From positions 1-62,428 of the forward strand of contig CAJUOQ010000010.1 of NCBI GenBank assembly GCA_910588235.1: a stretch of 62,428 bases of DNA. Reading direction: 5' to 3'. This stretch comes from an uncultured Atopostipes sp. (GTDB lineage Bacteria > Bacillota > Bacilli > Lactobacillales > Carnobacteriaceae_A). Position 1 is the first letter of the stretch, and each line of letters opens with the position of its first letter. The translations under genes and the position numbers were made by a program. Under the pieces are notes generated by a model. That model did not search any database, was not told the origin of the DNA, and was given only the letters and a program-made list of their open reading frames with translations. Shown here in pieces: positions 7,802 through 16,584 of this stretch.

Positions 7802-7885
7802 GTTTTCTAAAATAAAATGATTGAAAAGCATCTTAAAATAGATGTTATGGATGAAATTATATAAAAAATATCGGAGGCGTTCATT

Positions 7886-9079
7886 ATGAAAAAAATAGGA
7901 CTTATACCCCGTCTTATTATTGCAATTATTTTAGGGATTATCGTAGGGGCACTAAGCTTTATTCCAGTATTTTTCTTGGAGCTTATTATGACAGCGGTCG
8001 GGCTTTTTAGTACCGTGATGAATTTTATTTTACCTATTATGATTGTTGCTTTTATTGTACCGGGTATTGCACAAATTTCTAATAATACAGGGAAACTTCT
8101 GGGATTAACGATGTTATTATCATTCAGTTCTTTATTTTTTGCAGCATTGCTTGCTTATGTTATTGGACAATCTGTCTTCCCGCTTTTCATTTCCCAAACA
8201 GAGACAGGAATCTTTGACGAAACAGCTGGTTTAACCGCCTTATTTGAGTTACCGATAGAACCGTTTTTTACTGTCGCTGAAGGAGTGATCTTTGCTTTAG
8301 TGATTGGTCTTTCTTTAACTTCATTGAAGAAACATGGCAAAGGCGAAACGTTAGAGAAGTTTTTTATTGATTTACAAGCGTCGATCTCGGCGGTCTTAAA
8401 TAACTTTATTATTCCTATGTTGCCTTTCTATGTTTTTGGTAACTTCTTGAATTTAAGTTATAAAGGTGATGCCTTTGAAGTCATCGGTACTTTTCTACCC
8501 GTCTATCTTTTGATTATTGCTCAACATTTCTTATATCTAGGGATCATGTTTTTCATTGGCACACGAGCATCCGGTTATTCGTTTAAAGAAACCATTAAAA
8601 ATTCATTTCCTGCTTATGCAACAGCTTTTGGTACTCAGTCATCAGCTGCAACAGTCCCAGTGAATATACAATCTGGAAAGAAGAATGGGATTAGCGATGA
8701 AATCGCCGCTTATATTTACCCCCTTTATGCCAATACACATCTTCCAGGTTCGATGATTTCTGTTTCGAGTTGTGTTCTTGCGGTGTTAATGATGACAGGA
8801 GGAGATACTTCACCAGCTTCAATGATTGGTTTCTTCTTAACCCTTGCATTAGTCATGTCAGCAGCTCCAGGTGTTCCTGGAGGAGCCATTATGGCTGCTA
8901 TTCCATTTTTAGGAATTGTTGGTATTGACTCAACAGGAGTTATTGCTTCATTATTAATTACGCTTTACTTAACACAAGACTCATTTGGAACTTCGATTAA
9001 TGTCACTTCAGACCAAGCCATCGTGCCGATCGTTGATAATTATTATCGAGCTTCTCAAAAAGAAAACATCAACCAATAA
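7886..9079 (+). CDS. Dicarboxylate/amino acid:cation symporter (DAACS family)
   Basis: A 397-residue integral membrane transporter with eight or more hydrophobic segments and the two re-entrant-loop signatures of the family: a Ser-rich TQSSAATVPVN and, later, PGVPGGAIMAA. It imports amino acids or dicarboxylates with Na+ or H+; relatives include glutamate/aspartate and serine/threonine carriers. The strong GGAGG-containing site before ATG 7886 and the T-box immediately upstream mean it is induced by shortage of one amino acid. Threonine/serine is the favoured guess, but the specifier is ambiguous. It is monocistronic, closed by a terminator at 9090. Confidence 0.85.
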   Translation: MKKIGLIPRLIIAIILGIIVGALSFIPVFFLELIMTAVGLFSTVMNFILPIMIVAFIVPGIAQISNNTGKLLGLTMLLSFSSLFFAALLAYVIGQSVFPLFISQTETGIFDETAGLTALFELPIEPFFTVAEGVIFALVIGLSLTSLKKHGKGETLEKFFIDLQASISAVLNNFIIPMLPFYVFGNFLNLSYKGDAFEVIGTFLPVYLLIIAQHFLYLGIMFFIGTRASGYSFKETIKNSFPAYATAFGTQSSAATVPVNIQSGKKNGISDEIAAYIYPLYANTHLPGSMISVSSCVLAVLMMTGGDTSPASMIGFFLTLALVMSAAPGVPGGAIMAAIPFLGIVGIDSTGVIASLLITLYLTQDSFGTSINVTSDQAIVPIVDNYYRASQKENINQ

Positions 9080-9089
9080 AATAAAAATG

Positions 9090-9135
9090 AACCTCAAGTC
9101 ATAAGTCTAAAAACTTTTTGCTTGAGGTTTTTTGT
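9090..9135 (+). terminator. Terminator of the symporter gene
   Basis: AACCTCAAG (9090-9098) pairs with CTTGAGGTT (9121-9129), followed by a T-run. Confidence 0.85.
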
Positions 9136-9369
9136 CTAAATGTGGGAGAGGATATTTATGGTAAAGATTTTGAGCGCTTAGCTTTTAAAAAGGAGTCTTG
9201 CTAATCAATAGGGAGAGGATTTTTTTAGTTTCGGTTTTTAATGTTCAATTCATTGGTTGATCAAAAGCTGGAAATGTATTTCTTTTTCCTTTGTTTAATT
9301 TTTCCATTGGGGTATAATATCTATAATAAAATGTTTGCGTTTTCTTTCGAGGTGAAAGGGGTTAGAGGA

Positions 9370-9768
9370 ATGGCCAATTTATACAATCGTATATTATTAC
9401 CCGTAGATGGTTCTCAGCAGTCCATTGACGCATTTAAGACGGGCGTTCATCAAGCTAAAAATTGGAATAGCCATGTGTATGTCGTACAAGTTCTGCCTGA
9501 AGACTATAACGTTGCCCATGTGGGAGAAAGAGAATCTTTTCTAAATGCACTGGAAAGTTATGCTCGCAGAGAAGGTGTGCCTTTAACGAAAGACCTTGTT
9601 TATGGTGATCCTCGTGCCGAAATCGCAAGAGGGTTAGTTGATCGCTGGGACATTGATTTGATTATTATGGGGGCGACCGGTAAAGGAAGACTGACTAAGT
9701 TATTAATCGGGTCAGTGACCCATTATGTGGTTCAATATGCAAAATGTGACCTAATTGTTAGTCGTTAA
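9370..9768 (+). CDS. Universal stress protein, UspA family
   Basis: A single-domain Usp protein of 132 residues. It begins ILLPVDGSQQS, the usual Usp strand 1, and ends with the nucleotide-binding signature GATGKGRLTKLLIGSVT (G2xG9xGS pattern), so it probably binds ATP. The frame is open from 9241, but homology starts at the ATG at 9370 behind GAAAGGGGTTAGAGG. TATAAT at 9313-9318 provides a promoter inside the longer frame, which excludes the upstream start. The physiological role of Usp proteins here is general stress resistance, not specified further. Confidence 0.88.
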   Translation: MANLYNRILLPVDGSQQSIDAFKTGVHQAKNWNSHVYVVQVLPEDYNVAHVGERESFLNALESYARREGVPLTKDLVYGDPRAEIARGLVDRWDIDLIIMGATGKGRLTKLLIGSVTHYVVQYAKCDLIVSR

Positions 9769-9785
9769 TTTTCTGAAGAAAAATA

Positions 9786-9828
9786 AAACCGACAGGGCCT
9801 TTGTTAAATGAAAGGCACCTGTCGGTTT
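9786..9828. terminator. Bidirectional terminator between usp and brnQ
   Basis: AAACCGACAGG (9786-9796) is perfectly complementary to 9818-9828, so convergent genes on both strands can use it. Confidence 0.85.
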
Positions 9829-9834
9829 ATTTCT

Positions 9835-11166
9835 TTACTTATTTTTTCTGAATAGAATGAGAGAAAGTACAATAGCGATCATCAAAGGAATAATCCATCC
9901 TAATCCAATGGTAAATAAAGGGATATACTGTTCAGCAAAGCTGACTACACGAGGAATGATAGCCACTTTTAAGGATTCAGGTACTGCATTTAAGAAATCA
10001 AAGAATGCAGGAATACTAGCCACGATCAGTGAAAATTTAAAAGCTGTATCTTTTAATGGAACATAAGAATGGATAAACCATAAAGTAATTAAAGTAATCG
10101 CTAAAGGATATAAAAGCATTAGTACAGGTAAAGAAAATGAGATAATCGTATCTAAGCCAAAGTTTGCGACAATGAATGAAACGATGACAAAGATCATTAC
10201 CCATTGAGTATACGAAAGTCTTTCTTTAAACATTTCGGTGAATGTATTTCCAATCGAGACAAATAAGCCAATCGCTGTTTTTAAACAAGCAACTGTGATG
10301 GTAACAGCTAACAACAATTGCCCAAAGAGACCAAAGTAATGAGAAGAGACGAGGGAAAGGGTGATTCCACCATTTTCATTAATGGGCATAATCCCACGAC
10401 TAGTTGTTCCTAGATAAGCAAGTCCTAAGTATAAAATAGACATAAAAAAGATAGCAAAAAGACTTGATTTTCCGGTCTCTAATGAGACTCTTTTCTCATC
10501 GACTATTCCAAGGTTCTTAACACTGGTAATGATCGTAATAGCGAAAACGAGTCCTGCTAAAGCATCCATTGTCTCATAACCATCAATTATCCCGGTTGAA
10601 AAAGAAAGATTTTGATAAGGCTCTTGAGGGACGATTTCGCTTGGAACCCCCATCGGTTTAATGACCGTAAAAATTAATAGGATAGAGATCAAGACGAGAA
10701 ATGTAGGCGTTAAGAATTTTCCGACGATATCGAGAATATTATTTGGTTTGAGCGCAAAATATAAAGCAAGTCCAAAAAAGATCAGTGAGTAAACCAATAA
10801 ATATAAAGAGAAATGATCACTTAAAAAAGGTCGAATCCCTACTTCGAAAGCTACTGTAGCCGTTCTTGGAACCGCAAAGAAGGGACCAATAGTAAGCAAT
10901 AAAGCTAAAGGGAAAAACAAGGAAAAGAATTTTCCACCAGGACTTGAATATTCTCTTAAGTTATTTTTTCCTGAAAGTGAGTAGCTCATGACGCCTAGAA
11001 TGGGTAGACCAATCGCTGTTAAGATAAAACCTAAGGAAGCACTTAAATAATGATCACCCGCTAATTGCCCCATATGGACTGGGAATATAATATTTCCAGC
11101 ACCAAAAAATAGACCAAATAATAGAGAACCAATTGCAATATTTTCTTTTAATGTTAGTTTTTTCAT
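9835..11166 (-). CDS. brnQ: Branched-chain amino acid carrier BrnQ
   Basis: A 443-residue LIVCS-family symporter with about 12 membrane segments, importing leucine, isoleucine and valine with Na+ or H+. The N-terminal GLFFGAGNIIFPVHMGQLAG is the family signature. The start ATG at 11166 follows AGAAGGAA. A promoter TTGAAT-17-TACAAT lies at 11225-11197 on the minus strand, giving a short leader with no T-box-like structure. The gene is monocistronic and shares the bidirectional terminator at 9786 with usp. Confidence 0.93.
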   Translation of the reverse strand: MKKLTLKENIAIGSLLFGLFFGAGNIIFPVHMGQLAGDHYLSASLGFILTAIGLPILGVMSYSLSGKNNLREYSSPGGKFFSLFFPLALLLTIGPFFAVPRTATVAFEVGIRPFLSDHFSLYLLVYSLIFFGLALYFALKPNNILDIVGKFLTPTFLVLISILLIFTVIKPMGVPSEIVPQEPYQNLSFSTGIIDGYETMDALAGLVFAITIITSVKNLGIVDEKRVSLETGKSSLFAIFFMSILYLGLAYLGTTSRGIMPINENGGITLSLVSSHYFGLFGQLLLAVTITVACLKTAIGLFVSIGNTFTEMFKERLSYTQWVMIFVIVSFIVANFGLDTIISFSLPVLMLLYPLAITLITLWFIHSYVPLKDTAFKFSLIVASIPAFFDFLNAVPESLKVAIIPRVVSFAEQYIPLFTIGLGWIIPLMIAIVLSLILFRKNK

Positions 11167-11196
11167 ATCAATTTCCTTCTACAAAATAATGGAACT

Positions 11197-11225
11197 ATTG
11201 TAACTTGTTTATTTAAAATATTCAA
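11197..11225 (-). promoter_or_regulatory. brnQ promoter
   Basis: On the minus strand TTGAAT (11225-11220) and TACAAT (11202-11197) are 17 bases apart. The remaining DNA to 11506 (about 280 bases) shows no gene or clear hairpin. Confidence 0.6.
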
Positions 11226-11506
11226 CTCGGTCTGATAAGTATGCGGTTTTATATCTATAAAAAGATGGACATATAAGGAAGAGATTCTACTATTAAAGGG
11301 ATTTTAAAAAATAAGGAAACTTTCTCCCAATAAATGCCCGGTTTTTCAACTTTATCAAATATTTTTGAAGAAAATTTCATTTCACATTAGCTAATCATCC
11401 AGAGAGATAAAGAAATGCATCTGTTCTCGAATCGCTAGCTAATTCTTGATGCGAAGGTTGGAATTTGATACATTAAAGCAGATAAAATGAGAAGGAGCTT
11501 GTTGAC

Positions 11507-12238
11507 TTGATTGATATACACACACATTTAATTCCAAATGTCGATGACGGAGCTGACTCAATAGAAGAAACCCTTCGCTTAGCGCAAGCAGCGGTAGATG
11601 AGGGGATAAATCATACGGTGCTAACGCCACACCATAATCGCTATTGGGTGACGAATGAAAAAGATAAAGTAATAAAATTAACAAAACAGGTTGAAAAAGC
11701 AATCCAAGCCGCAGATATTCCTTTAACTGTTTCTCCAGGTCAAGAGATTCGGATGAATGAAGAGTTTTCTGAAGAATTATTTGCGGGTAATTACTTATCA
11801 TTGGACGGCGAAGGAAAGTATTATTTAGTCGAATTTTCATGGAACGAATTTCCTTCATTTGCGCCTACCTTTCTACAAGAAATGATTGACGCAGACATTA
11901 CCCCAGTGATTGCTCATCCAGAACGGCAACGACCGTTTCTTGAAAACCCAGAGCTTTTAAGAGATTTGATTGAAATGGGATGTATTTCTCAAGTAACAGC
12001 TACATCTATTGCCGGGGGTTACACAGAAGAAATACGAGTAGCAGCTGATGATATGATGAAAGAAAATTTAATTCATGTCATTGCATCGGATGCTCACGAT
12101 ACAGTGGCACGACCATTTAATTTAACCAACGCTTTAGACATTTTAGAAAGCAATTATGGAACAGCATACAAAGACTATCTGATAAATAATGCAGAAAAGA
12201 TCTTCAAAGGACAAGCTGTTCACACATTTGAAAAATAA
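11507..12238 (+). CDS. Tyrosine-protein phosphatase, CpsB/YwqE-like (PHP fold)
   Basis: A 243-residue metal-dependent phosphatase of the PHP superfamily. Metal ligands are visible in MIDIHTHLIPNVDDGA, TPHHN, PVIAHPER and ASDAHD. Relatives dephosphorylate the CpsD-type tyrosine kinase that controls capsule or exopolysaccharide synthesis. No kinase or polysaccharide genes are adjacent, so it is an orphan and its partner must be elsewhere. It starts with TTG at 11507 behind GAAGGAGC (11491-11498), and the DIHTH motif starts at residue 3, which supports this start. A terminator follows. Confidence 0.88.
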   Translation: MIDIHTHLIPNVDDGADSIEETLRLAQAAVDEGINHTVLTPHHNRYWVTNEKDKVIKLTKQVEKAIQAADIPLTVSPGQEIRMNEEFSEELFAGNYLSLDGEGKYYLVEFSWNEFPSFAPTFLQEMIDADITPVIAHPERQRPFLENPELLRDLIEMGCISQVTATSIAGGYTEEIRVAADDMMKENLIHVIASDAHDTVARPFNLTNALDILESNYGTAYKDYLINNAEKIFKGQAVHTFEK

Positions 12239-12246
12239 CCTCTAAA

Positions 12247-12275
12247 AAGCAGTTTCTAATCGAAGCTGCTTTTTT
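12247..12275 (+). terminator. Terminator of the CpsB-like gene
   Basis: AAGCAG (12247-12252) pairs with CTGCTT (12266-12271), with inner TTC/GAA pairing and a following T-run. Confidence 0.8.
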
Positions 12276-12325
12276 ACTTGTGGTATACTTTTAATAAATA
12301 TTATAAGAATGGAGTATACATACTT

Positions 12326-13351
12326 ATGTTTAATCAAGAAGAAACAATTTCTTTTTTAGTAGATTTGCTTAAAACAAACAGTCCTACTGGCTATACTAAA
12401 AAGGCTATTCATTTTTTAAAGGATAAAATTGAAACATTCGGCTATCAAACAAAAACAACACCTAAAGGAAATCTTATCGTCCATGTGAAAGGACAAGATA
12501 CGCGACAAACTCGTGGGCTAAGTGCTCATGTGGATACTTTAGGTTTAATGGTCCGTTCGATTAATAGTGATGGGACTTTATCTCTGACAACTTTAGGTGG
12601 TCCGTTGACGCCTACTCTTGATGGCGAGTATTGTGAGATCATTACTCGCGATGAAAAAACATATACAGGAACGATTTTATCAAAATCTCCTTCGATTCAT
12701 GTCTACAAGGACGCTTCAACTAAAGAACGAGATATCGATAATTTAATGGTGAAATTAGATGAAGATGTTGAGAATAAAGAAGATGTTCAAGCACTTGGGA
12801 TCCTAAATGGTGACATTGTCGCTTATGATCCGAAAGTTGTGGTGACAGATTCTGGTTTTATTAAGTCCCGTTTTTTAGATGATAAAGCTTCGGTTGCTGT
12901 ATTAGTAGGTCTATTAAAAATGTTAAAAGAAGAACTTGTTCCGGCGACGAACTTGAAATTTATTTTCTCTACTTATGAAGAAGTCGGACATGGTGCTTCT
13001 TGGATTCCAGAAGACATCACTGAGTTATTAGCGGTAGATATGGGCGCCATTGGTCTTGATTTAGAATGTACCGAGTTTGATGTATCGATTTGTGCGAAAG
13101 ATTCATCCGGCCCTTATGACTATGATTTAACGACACGCCTGATTCACTATGCACAAGAAAAAGACTTAGATTTCGCAGTCGACATCTATCCGATGTACGG
13201 TAGTGATGTCTCCGCTGCTTTAAGTGGTGGAGCCAATATTCGTGCAGCGTTGATCGGCCCAGGAGTTTCCAGCAGTCACGGAATGGAAAGAACCCATATC
13301 GATGCCTTAGAAAATACATTTAAGTTGTTGGCTGAATATATTCAATATTAA
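12326..13351 (+). CDS. M42-family metallo-aminopeptidase
   Basis: A 341-residue cytoplasmic di-metal aminopeptidase of the PepA/endoglucanase-M-like M42 family, involved in peptide turnover. Visible metal and catalytic sites are SAHVDT, FLDDKAS, STYEEVGHGA, VDMGAIG and SSSHGMERTH. The first His-Asp site reads HVDT rather than the common HMDE. The open frame begins at 12278, but ATG 12326 follows ATGGAGT and fits family N-termini. It is a single-gene unit between two terminators. Confidence 0.88.
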   Translation: MFNQEETISFLVDLLKTNSPTGYTKKAIHFLKDKIETFGYQTKTTPKGNLIVHVKGQDTRQTRGLSAHVDTLGLMVRSINSDGTLSLTTLGGPLTPTLDGEYCEIITRDEKTYTGTILSKSPSIHVYKDASTKERDIDNLMVKLDEDVENKEDVQALGILNGDIVAYDPKVVVTDSGFIKSRFLDDKASVAVLVGLLKMLKEELVPATNLKFIFSTYEEVGHGASWIPEDITELLAVDMGAIGLDLECTEFDVSICAKDSSGPYDYDLTTRLIHYAQEKDLDFAVDIYPMYGSDVSAALSGGANIRAALIGPGVSSSHGMERTHIDALENTFKLLAEYIQY

Positions 13352-13355
13352 TAAT

Positions 13356-13409
13356 AAAAATAGTCTGGTAGAAACTAGAGGATCCGCTTTAGTTAACCAG
13401 ACTATTTTT
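13356..13409 (+). terminator. Strong terminator after the M42 peptidase
   Basis: AAAAATAGTCTGGT (13356-13369) is perfectly complementary to ACCAGACTATTTTT (13396-13409). Confidence 0.88.
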
Positions 13410-13413
13410 ATAT

Positions 13414-13610
13414 TATTGTCCATGCCAAGTAGCCAGACATTTAAATAAAATATCATTGCTTTCTTCTAAAACTTTTTGATTCACTTCCTCATTTCCACCA
13501 AAAGCAATTAAAACTTCAGGCGTGTCCGTGTAACGATCTATTGTGAATGTTTAAAAATGCATATCGTTCGGATTTTACCTCATAATCACGAACTGTCGAT
13601 TCTAAAACCG
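13414..13610 (-). pseudogene. Decayed gene fragment on the minus strand
   Basis: Reading the minus strand, one frame gives a protein-like C-terminus ending FKCLATWHGQ and stop at about 13414, preceded by TPEVLIAFGGNEEVNQKVL. An upstream stretch (VRDYEVKSERYAFLNI) is in a different frame, and no start codon with a ribosome site is present. This suggests a truncated and frameshifted remnant of a small gene. I do not recognise the family. Codon-like composition is the only support. Confidence 0.4.
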
Positions 13611-13616
13611 AACTTT
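13563..13616 (+). promoter_or_regulatory. PurBox-like sites upstream of guaD
   Basis: AAAACCGAACTTT (13604-13616) is a perfect match to the lactococcal PurBox AWWWCCGAACWWT. A second copy, inverted with one mismatch, lies at 13563-13575. Both are upstream of TTGCTT-18-TAGAAT (13640-13669, extended TGC). That position suits PurR acting as an activator, as known in lactococci. Confidence 0.65.
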
Positions 13617-13703
13617 ATCCGTTATTTATCACTTAATGTTTGCTTTTTGCGCTCTTTATCTGCTAGAATGTTCGTAATTCATTAATAAAGGAGAAGATTA
13701 TTT

Positions 13704-15068
13704 ATGGTTGAAGTTACGAAAGCAATCTTAGGTTCTTATTTTCATGCACCAACCTATGGAGAAATCACTTATGTACAGAATGCTTTAATTTTAATGAACA
13801 CTCAGGGAGTTATCGAATCGATTCTTGTTCCAGGAGATGAAGATTATCAGCAAACAGTGGAGGAGCACCGTCAGAACAATCAGTTAAAAGAGTTAAGAAA
13901 AGACCAATACTTACTACCGGGCTTTATTGACACTCATATCCATGCCCCTCAATGGCCACAAGCAGGAATTGCTTTGGATGCGCCTTTGAATATATGGTTG
14001 GATGAACATAGTTTCCCACTTGAAGCGAAGTATGCGGATGTTGGTTTTGCACGCGAAGTGTATACGGATCTTGTTCAACAATTATTGGCACGCGGAACAA
14101 CAACGGCACTATATTTTGGGACGATTCATAAAGAATCAAACTTAGAACTAGTCAAAATTTCGGCTGAAATGGGGCAGCGTGCATTAGTTGGGAAAGTTGT
14201 GATGGACGATAAAGAAGGAAACCCTGAATTTTATCGTGATGAATCAACGGAAGTCGCTTTACGTGAAACCGAAGAATTTATCCAAGAAGTAAGAGAATAT
14301 GGCAAAAATGTCCCACAAGGTGTTTATCCAGTTGTTATGCCACGCTTTGTTCCGAGCTGTACAGATGAAGCTTTAGATGGTTTGGGTAAATTAGCTAAAA
14401 AATATGATACGCATGTACACACGCATTGTAGTGAAGGCCAATGGGAGCATGATTTTGTCAAAGAACGATTCGGAAAAACAGATACTGAAACTTTACGCGA
14501 TTTTGGATTGTTTGGCGAAAAATCTGTTATGGCTCACTCAAATTTTATTAATGATAACGATGCGGGTATTTACGTAGAAACAGGTACTGCTGTCGCTCAT
14601 TGCCCCATTTCAAATGTTTATTTTGCGAATAGTGTAATCCCTATCAAACATTTGAAAGAACTTGAGGTTCAAATTGGCTTAGGTACGGATATTTCTGGAG
14701 GATTTTCTCCAAGTCTTTACGACAATATTAAACAAGCAGTGATGAGCTCTCGCCAATTAGAAGAAGGGGTAGATACCAACCTACCGCAAAGTGAACGTGG
14801 GGTGCCCAACTCTCGTATTTCTGTAGCTGAAGCCTTTTATCTAGCGACAACAGGCGGCGGAGAAGCACTTGATTTGCCTCTTGGTTTAATTGAACCGGGC
14901 TATACAGGTGATTTCCAAATCGTTGATACACAAATTGCCGGACATGAACTTCCATCGTTCAATGTTTTTGATGAACCTGAATATCTTCTACAAAGAATTT
15001 TATACCTCTCTACACAAGCAAATATTCAAGAAGTATATGTTCAAGGTCGTCGAGTGCATAAGAGATAA
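13704..15068 (+). CDS. guaD: Guanine deaminase
   Basis: It hydrolyses guanine to xanthine and ammonia. The 454-residue amidohydrolase shows the zinc ligands in PGFIDTHIHAPQWPQ (HxH), HTHCSE, MAHSNFI and GLGTDISGGFS, the standard order for guanine deaminases. ATG 13704 follows AAGGAGAAG. A nucleobase permease gene starts 16 bases after its stop, forming a salvage operon that imports purine bases and converts them. PurBox-like sites upstream suggest control by PurR and PRPP level. Confidence 0.92.
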   Translation: MVEVTKAILGSYFHAPTYGEITYVQNALILMNTQGVIESILVPGDEDYQQTVEEHRQNNQLKELRKDQYLLPGFIDTHIHAPQWPQAGIALDAPLNIWLDEHSFPLEAKYADVGFAREVYTDLVQQLLARGTTTALYFGTIHKESNLELVKISAEMGQRALVGKVVMDDKEGNPEFYRDESTEVALRETEEFIQEVREYGKNVPQGVYPVVMPRFVPSCTDEALDGLGKLAKKYDTHVHTHCSEGQWEHDFVKERFGKTDTETLRDFGLFGEKSVMAHSNFINDNDAGIYVETGTAVAHCPISNVYFANSVIPIKHLKELEVQIGLGTDISGGFSPSLYDNIKQAVMSSRQLEEGVDTNLPQSERGVPNSRISVAEAFYLATTGGGEALDLPLGLIEPGYTGDFQIVDTQIAGHELPSFNVFDEPEYLLQRILYLSTQANIQEVYVQGRRVHKR

Positions 15069-15083
15069 GAGAAGGGGAAGAAA

Positions 15084-16421
15084 ATGAATATCGAAACAAA
15101 AGAAATATCCAATCAATTTCAAGGAACAACAAAGGCAGATCTTTCTACTGTACAAACGGTATTATTAGGACTAGAGCATGTTCTAGTCATGAATGTCTTT
15201 GTCATTCCTGTGCTTGTGGCTACAGCGCTCTCTATGTCTGATGCCGCAGCCACACAGCTTATTCAATCAGCATTCTTAGGTGCTGGACTAGCTACTTTAG
15301 TTCAAGTTTTATTTTTCCATCAATTACCCGTCGTTAATGGCGCTTCTTTTGTTCCGATCGGGGCATTGATTGGGATTTATCACGGAACTGGGAGTATGGA
15401 AGCGGTGATGGGCGCCAGTTTAGTCGGTGCATTATTTATTTTGCTCTTAGGGTTTTCTGGAATTTATAAAACGATAACGAAAAACTTTATTCCTACTTTA
15501 GTCAATGGTGTGGTGATTATGATTATTGGTCTATCGCTTTTACCTTCAGCTTTCGAAAGTAATATTTATGTAGAAACGATGCATTTGAATATCCAACAAA
15601 ATATTTTATTGGCGAGTCTTACAGCTGGCGTCTTAGTTTTTACATCGCTCATCGGACATTATATTAAACCTCTTGGAAATGCCTTTCAATATACTTCCGT
15701 TATTATTGCTTTGATGGTGGGAACTTTGATTGCACACTTTATAGGAGGCGTCAATTGGCAGACGGTTACAGAGGCCCCATGGATTAGTTTTCCTCGGTTT
15801 GCGTTTATTGATTACGGCTTTCGTTTTGATTTATCCGCAATCATGACAATGGTGATTATTTATTTAGTTATTCTCACTGAAGCGACCAGTACCTGGTATG
15901 CGATTAGTTCTGTTTCTAAAGAAGAACTAAATGACGATAGAATGAATCGGGGGGTCATTGGCGAAGGCCTAACAAATGTAATTGGAGCTTTAGTGGGTGC
16001 GACGCCGAGCGCAAGTTATTCTTCGAGTGCTGGTATTATTTCGATTACAGGAGTCGCTAGTCGTCAAGTTTTTATCGCCTCCGGTATTTGGCTGTTAGTT
16101 TTAGCCTTCGCGGGTAAATTATCCGCAATCATATATGCCATTCCTTCAGCTGTTATTGGGGGAATCTTTGCTATTGTTTGTATTCAAATATTTTTAGCAG
16201 GGTTAAAAGTTGTAAAAGAAGAATTAAACACGGAGCGAGCCATTTACATTGTGGGAATTCCATTAATCGTTACGATTGGTTTAATTTTATTACCAGAAGA
16301 AGTTGTCGAAACAGCCCCGCAGATTGTACAGTATTTCTTGAATTCACCAATAGCCATCAGCGCGATTGTGGCCATTTTATTGAATCAATTGATTCCGACT
16401 CCCCATTTAAAAGGTAAGTAA
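15084..16421 (+). CDS. Xanthine/uracil permease, NCS2 family
   Basis: A 445-residue nucleobase:cation symporter with about 12 to 14 membrane segments. The early GLEHVLVMNVFVIPVLVA and the later GATPSASYSSSAGIISITGVASR correspond to the NCS2 helix 1 and the substrate-binding helix region. Translated directly after guaD, it most likely imports guanine, xanthine or a related purine base. The exact base cannot be told from sequence. It begins with ATG 15084 behind GAAGGGGAAG. Confidence 0.88.
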   Translation: MNIETKEISNQFQGTTKADLSTVQTVLLGLEHVLVMNVFVIPVLVATALSMSDAAATQLIQSAFLGAGLATLVQVLFFHQLPVVNGASFVPIGALIGIYHGTGSMEAVMGASLVGALFILLLGFSGIYKTITKNFIPTLVNGVVIMIIGLSLLPSAFESNIYVETMHLNIQQNILLASLTAGVLVFTSLIGHYIKPLGNAFQYTSVIIALMVGTLIAHFIGGVNWQTVTEAPWISFPRFAFIDYGFRFDLSAIMTMVIIYLVILTEATSTWYAISSVSKEELNDDRMNRGVIGEGLTNVIGALVGATPSASYSSSAGIISITGVASRQVFIASGIWLLVLAFAGKLSAIIYAIPSAVIGGIFAIVCIQIFLAGLKVVKEELNTERAIYIVGIPLIVTIGLILLPEEVVETAPQIVQYFLNSPIAISAIVAILLNQLIPTPHLKGK

Positions 16422-16584
16422 GAGACAGCCTTTAACATTCGTTCTTAAACGTTCATTGAGTTCAGGCGTTCATTTTTTATTCAAGGATCTGTCCTTGGTT
16501 AGAAAATACGAAGCCTCTAATGTTCTTTTTTACTTAATATTTGCTACAATGTAGTATGAAGCAACATTTGAAAGGATGACGGAA

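Noticed and set aside
16422..16560. Repeated GTTCA units after the NCS2 permease gene as a terminator
   Set aside because: The units are direct, not inverted, and form no credible hairpin.
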